Shown here: piece by piece, positions 62,301 to 64,000 of the stretch | How positions within the stretch are numbered: position 1 is the stretch's first letter | How the letters are laid out: every line of letters begins with the position of its first letter | Assembly (NCBI RefSeq): GCF_022479115.1 | Contig: NZ_CP092497.1 | Location: 4,278,001 to 4,342,000 of the forward strand | Source of the DNA: Amycolatopsis sp. EV170708-02-1 | GTDB lineage: Bacteria > Actinomycetota > Actinomycetes > Mycobacteriales > Pseudonocardiaceae | Direction of reading: 5' to 3' | Length of the DNA: 64,000 bases | Made by a program: the position numbers and the translations under genes | Notes under the pieces: generated by a model | The model's input: only the letters and a program-made list of their open reading frames with translations | Database searches by the model: none | What the model was told of the DNA's origin: nothing

Positions 62301-64000
62301 GATCCAGCGGGTGAGCGGGGTGTCTCTTGGTCTGCTTTGGACAGTGTGTTCGCCGGCGCGATGGCGACTGCTGTTGCTGCTAGATGGTCGGCCGGGTTGG
62401 TTGACGTGGGTGGTGTGTTCGATGGGTTGAGTGAGGATCAGGCGGTGAGGTTGTGGAAGCGGGCGGTGGATGTTGTTCGTGTTCAGTTCGACGTGTCACC
62501 GGAAGTGTGGCAGTTGGAGAACCGGGCGACCATGGCTGATCATCCGGCTGTCATCCGGTTGAGTCCGGCTGACAAGCAGATCCGCGAGCTGACCTTGCGG
62601 GTCGCCGGTGCGCTGAGAGACATGTGGTCGCCTGCGCCAGTGGACGTACCGGCGGACGCGCTCGCGATAGCGGACTCGGTGACCGCGACCTGGGGACACA
62701 GCCAGGGAATCGAAGACAAGGCCGGACTGCCCGGAGGCGACCGCGTCACTGTCGAACTTCCGGAGGGGCTGAAGCGTTACGACCCCACTCCCGGCGTACC
62801 CACGCTGGGTGATCTGCTCGCACAGCAGGAGTGGGTTAAGGAGAGCGAGCGAGTCGCTGCTGAGTATGGTGTCCTGGCTATCAGGGTCAAGTGGAACTGG
62901 GCCCGGTTGTGGGCGGTGCAGTTCGACGGAAAGATAAATTTCTCTAAAGTAAATCCTCATATCGCGTTGGGGAACCCCTATGGCCGAGGGCATGTGGCTG
63001 CCATGATCGGCAGCCTGGAGCCGGGCGTGAATCCTCCGGTTAAATCAACCATCAGAGAGTGGTGGGAGAAGGCCGGGCCCCGTCCGAAGTTGAAGTTGCC
63101 GGAAACGCCGTCGTGGATGATGACATGGGAACCGACGCCCACGGAGCAGACTTTAAGAGCTTCAATTCTTGCAATGGAGGAGAAGAAGGAGAAGGGGGAG
63201 GGGCCGGGTCCAGGCCCGGGGATCTCGGTGGATACGGACTCGCGCGGACGGCTGAATATGGTCACTAATGCGGCGCTCCGCGAATGGGCATCGCAACTGT
63301 TGGCCGAGAAGGATCCGGTTACGCAACAGCCGTTGTACAAGCCGATCGATGTTTCTTTGCTGTCCGGTAAACTGCTTGATACTTCGAATATGGCAAAGTG
63401 GAACAAGGTGGCTGACGATGATGAGATTGACTCCGCTTTTTCTCTGCCGGCTGAGCTGGCACCTTGGCCTCTCCGTGCTGACGAATCCACGTTCGTTGCC
63501 CGGCTTGCTCTGCCGCAGTGGGTTGGGGAGGCCGAGCGGATCGCTGAAGAGCAGGGAGTGTCGAGTATTGAGGTCAAGAGGGCGTGGGCCCGTGCGTGGG
63601 CAGTACAGTTCCACGGACAGATCAACTTCGGTACCGGAAATCTCTATAACGCACGCGAGGTTGCCGATATGGTCGGCGACCTGGGTTCGAATAGTCCTGC
63701 CGTAACCGAAGGAGTCGTGCAAAAATGGTGGAGACTTTCTGGGCCGCGCCCGAAGGTGGAACTGCCGGATCCGCCGCAATGGATGATCGATTGGACGCCG
63801 ACGGCCGATTTGCCGACTTTGAAGGCCGCTATTCTTGCCAGGGAGAAACCAGAACCGGGTATTTCGGCGGCTGTGAGATCCCAAAATAAACTGAATATGA
63901 TCACCACGGCGGCGGTCCACGCGTGGGCGGTGCCGTGGTTGACGAAAAAGGACCCCATTACGCAGAAGCTGCAGTATACCGGGGCCAAGATGGTAGAGCT
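31725..64000 (+). CDS. Giant ESX-associated polymorphic toxin-like effector (3' end outside window; six apparent frameshifts)
   Basis: A single coding run of at least ~10,760 codons, open at the window edge, obtained by joining seven frames at six -1 sites. The joins are supported by continuous domain sequence across each. Order: CpnT/WXG100-like helical N-terminus with two membrane helices; Ser/Asp/Pro-rich linker (32900-34450); beta domain; SecA-type motor (36080-37800); degenerate His/Cys-like domain (38190-38470); zincin protease (38690-39620); beta-rich region (40440-44860); then the modules: helical cap, two HTH-like units, basic linker, SET-like domain, helical domain (45730-52480, 58938-64000), split by a unique helical region (52480-58937). 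The ATG follows GGTGAAGGCGG. Likely a multi-effector exported with the upstream WXG partner. Function is inferred from domains; a C-terminal toxin tip and immunity gene would lie beyond the window. Confidence 0.7.
32362..32366 (+). other. Apparent -1 frameshift site (GGGGG) in giant gene
   Basis: Frame one reads NGETAGRG; the -1 frame continues EYDWKSIARSTIGGAIGG. A sixth G restores the frame. Confidence 0.85.
34801..34810 (+). other. Apparent -1 frameshift site (AAAGGGTGGG) in giant gene
   Basis: Frame two reads ALDAATPKSAAKG; the -1 frame continues WEWNVSSRVPVEMFDS. One missing A or G in this tract explains it. Confidence 0.8.
36080..37800 (+). other. Domain: SecA-type DEAD motor inside the giant effector
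   Basis: The order of SecA motifs is kept. Walker A MMAGEGKS at 36331-36354, in the place of the SecA MxTGEGKT. Then VHYITTRTNLADPEFMHYRD and YIGSSEDLGFTVLK. Walker B DEID at 36651-36662, where SecA has DEVD. VGASGTAKG follows, where SecA has MTGTA; then LLVTHRNDIP and LIINRQGGRGMDI (37590-37610; SecA AGRGTDI), and finally QENRVARSGNKGDWGYFSSL, where SecA has [20 protein letters not shown]. The second arginine-finger region is weaker (RVARSGNKGD). SecA preprotein-binding and zinc-tail parts were not found. ATPase activity is likely; whether it drives translocation is unknown. Confidence 0.8.
36534..36538 (+). other. Apparent -1 frameshift site (CCCGG) in giant gene
   Basis: Inside the SecA-like domain. 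Frame reads NSNDLPPKRYPA; the -1 frame continues GEPTIYIGSSEDLGF. Adding one G gives RYPGEPTIYIG without a break in the motor. Confidence 0.85.
38190..38470 (+). other. Domain: degenerate His/Cys ('lonely Cys'-like) domain
   Basis: The spacing VIRVVPTADGEAFAVRDGLP, then a helix, VVLPVDVAALGW and LAEALGNATVWPIGQ parallels the 3131-6699 protein (VLMVHS, LLTCS, LADQLGRLVWFPHGD), but both the His and the Cys are replaced. A likely pseudoenzyme or binding copy. Confidence 0.45.
38690..39620 (+). other. Domain: HExxH zincin metallopeptidase
   Basis: GTVTHELAHGLLSYALEDYG carries the HELAH zinc-binding motif at 39069-39083. About 140 residues later NLQEDMAETAKYYF (Glu codons 39507 and 39519) supplies a third-ligand-type acidic pair, as in lethal-factor-like zincins. 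The N-terminal beta part (LYSTGTITKEFGGGHRGIEG) fits a peptidase fold. Active-site residues are intact. The target protein is unknown. Confidence 0.75.
40440..44860 (+). other. Region: long beta-rich, Gly/Ser/Thr-alternating segment
   Basis: About 1470 residues of alternating polar/hydrophobic strands, with stretches such as TVGGGANVGVSFASAG, SQSASASLGIQVRAQG, GVAGVRGEVSSTNSQSTARS and RSYHETTTAGMRLSIG. The pattern resembles the amphipathic strands of beta-pore toxins. I did not recognise a named family. A translocation or pore role is inferred from its place between protease and modules. Confidence 0.4.
47592..48609 (+). repeat. ~1.0-kb near-identical direct repeat, copy 1
   Basis: Matches 51007-52020 almost base for base, including synonymous sites; the visible difference is 6 G here versus 5 G there in the ACTGGG(G)GC tract. 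Sequence beyond 48609 diverges sharply (CGACGACACC versus GTCGGAGCGT). Confidence 0.9.
48160..48545 (+). other. Domain: SET-like fold, copy A
   Basis: SNGRILGLYFGAVLDND, a Tyr-rich stretch (YPHYSVQVSKDG), then GPANSLAAANTKLDG, AIFLQFDVW, MPVAAQVALDDAFD and KVLVHYGHTYA. The order parallels SET protein methyltransferases (YxG, the Asn-rich knot, the rdI-GEEL-DYG end). The NHSC cofactor knot is only partly kept, so the call is tentative. Confidence 0.4.
48973..49249 (+). repeat. 277-bp identical direct repeat, copy 1
   Basis: Identical over its full length, by eye, to 62221-62497, 13,248 bases away. It spans the junction between the end of module A and the cap of module B. Confidence 0.9.
51213..51217 (+). 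other. Apparent -1 frameshift site (GGGGG versus GGGGGG in copy A)
   Basis: Copy A reads ARWTGGRGVVTGY with six G. Here five G give ARWTGGGVW and a TGA at 51228-51230, while the -1 frame continues GVVTGYAEAGVRLPGW. The paralogue shows directly which state is intact. Confidence 0.92.
51574..51958 (+). other. Domain: SET-like fold, copy B
   Basis: Same residues as copy A. It lies after the 51213-51217 frameshift site, so it is read only in the -1 frame. Confidence 0.4.
53547..53549 (+). other. Apparent -1 frameshift site (CTGAAG) in giant gene
   Basis: Frame reads TRGLTPL; the -1 frame continues EVARSEIESFRTQLESLELL. A missing G (CTGGAAG) restores it. This is the one site with almost no homopolymer. 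Confidence 0.75.
53880..53883 (+). other. Apparent -1 frameshift site (GGGG) in giant gene
   Basis: Frame reads LAEADARALAG; the -1 frame continues VLARDFEALRSKTNPPRAV and is then open to the end of the window. Confidence 0.85.
60720..60755 (+). repeat. CCGAAG hexanucleotide repeat x6 (Pro-Lys run)
   Basis: Six exact CCGAAG copies encode six Pro-Lys pairs in the basic linker of module C. Modules A and B have a single RPKR at this place, so the run is an expansion. Confidence 0.9.
61352..61748 (+). other. Domain: SET-like fold, copy C (diverged)
   Basis: SNGRILALYFGAVLDSD, GPSNSAAAANTKFN, MPVVALVALDDAFD and KIVAHYSDDYA keep the same pattern with many changes. Conservation of the SN-GRIL-LYFG and Asn-rich parts across diverged copies argues for function. 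Confidence 0.4.
62221..62497 (+). repeat. 277-bp identical direct repeat, copy 2
   Basis: Pair of 48973-49249. It spans the junction between module C and module D. Divergence starts abruptly after GACGTGTC. Confidence 0.9.
62393..64000 (+). repeat. Effector module D (partial, runs off window)
   Basis: Cap VDVGGVFDGLSEDQAVRLW, unit 1 at about 62800 (PTLGDLLAQQEWVKE), unit 2 at about 63485 (FVARLALPQWVGEAERIAEE). The window ends inside the second half of unit 2. Confidence 0.8.

Larger units (their letters stand above)
58938..62392 (+). repeat. Effector module C (diverged)
   Basis: Third module: VDVGGVFDGLSEDQVAELW cap, units at about 59349 and 60010, basic linker with a (Pro-Lys)6 run, SET-like part 60830-61800, helical part 61935-62390. 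The SET-like part is clearly diverged from A and B, so it is an older copy. Confidence 0.8.

Noticed and set aside
45730..64000. Mobile element or integrase as the cause of the repeats
   Set aside because: The repeats stay in one reading frame, have no terminal inverted repeats and encode no transposase. They are protein modules.
53883..64000. Several separate short genes on the plus strand
   Set aside because: The short frames are in the other two phases. The phase starting at 53883 stays open for more than 10 kb with consistent module sequence.

Overview
This 64 kb window is high-GC actinobacterial DNA, most like a Pseudonocardiales genome such as Amycolatopsis. That placement is an inference. 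It rests on G/C-rich third positions, GTG and TTG starts with strong purine-rich ribosome binding sites, an SsgA-family sporulation protein, a type VII (ESX) locus with eccC divergent from eccD-eccB, and long near-perfect intergenic palindromes.

Layout: 0.3-2.3 kb holds an ECF sigma factor and a membrane flavin oxidoreductase of the ferric reductase type. 2.6-2.9 kb is a decayed DUF4360 gene. 3.1-6.7 kb is a ~1190-residue toxin-like protein with a His/Cys ('lonely Cys'-like) domain, followed by two small ORFs. 7.7-15.15 kb (minus strand) is a two-gene biosynthetic operon: a highly reducing type I PKS (KS-AT-DH-ER-KR-ACP) and a PLP-dependent alpha-oxoamine synthase. The synthase starts one base after the PKS stop and would release the chain as an amino ketone. 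15.9-17.3 kb has an SsgA-like protein and a cupin. 17.3-18.06 kb is intergenic with three different long palindromes.

18.06-64 kb is one ESX/effector region: eccC (minus), then eccD, eccB, two small WXG100-type proteins, an acidic-tailed ESX-associated protein, two large Gly-rich WXG/PPE-like proteins, a YbaB/EbfC-like protein, a second small WXG-like protein, and a giant gene. The giant gene starts at 31725 and is still open at the window edge, giving at least ~10,760 codons. Its product has a CpnT/WXG100-like helical N-terminus with membrane segments, an acidic Ser/Asp/Pro linker, a complete-looking SecA-type DEAD motor, an HExxH zincin, a long beta-rich region, and then repeated modules. 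Each module has a helical cap, two ~225-residue HTH-like units, a Lys/Arg-rich NLS-like linker, a SET-like domain and a helical domain. Three modules are complete and a fourth is cut by the window end.

Nine genuine coding runs are joined by apparent single-base deletions. All nine need the same -1 correction and most lie in C/G runs. One is proved internally: two near-identical repeats differ by 6 versus 5 G. The simplest reading is uncorrected homopolymer errors in the assembly, so the PKS, the 3.1-6.7 kb gene, the 26.6-29.1 kb gene and the giant gene are annotated here as single genes. The apparent PKS-synthase fusion on the minus strand is an artefact of one such deletion.
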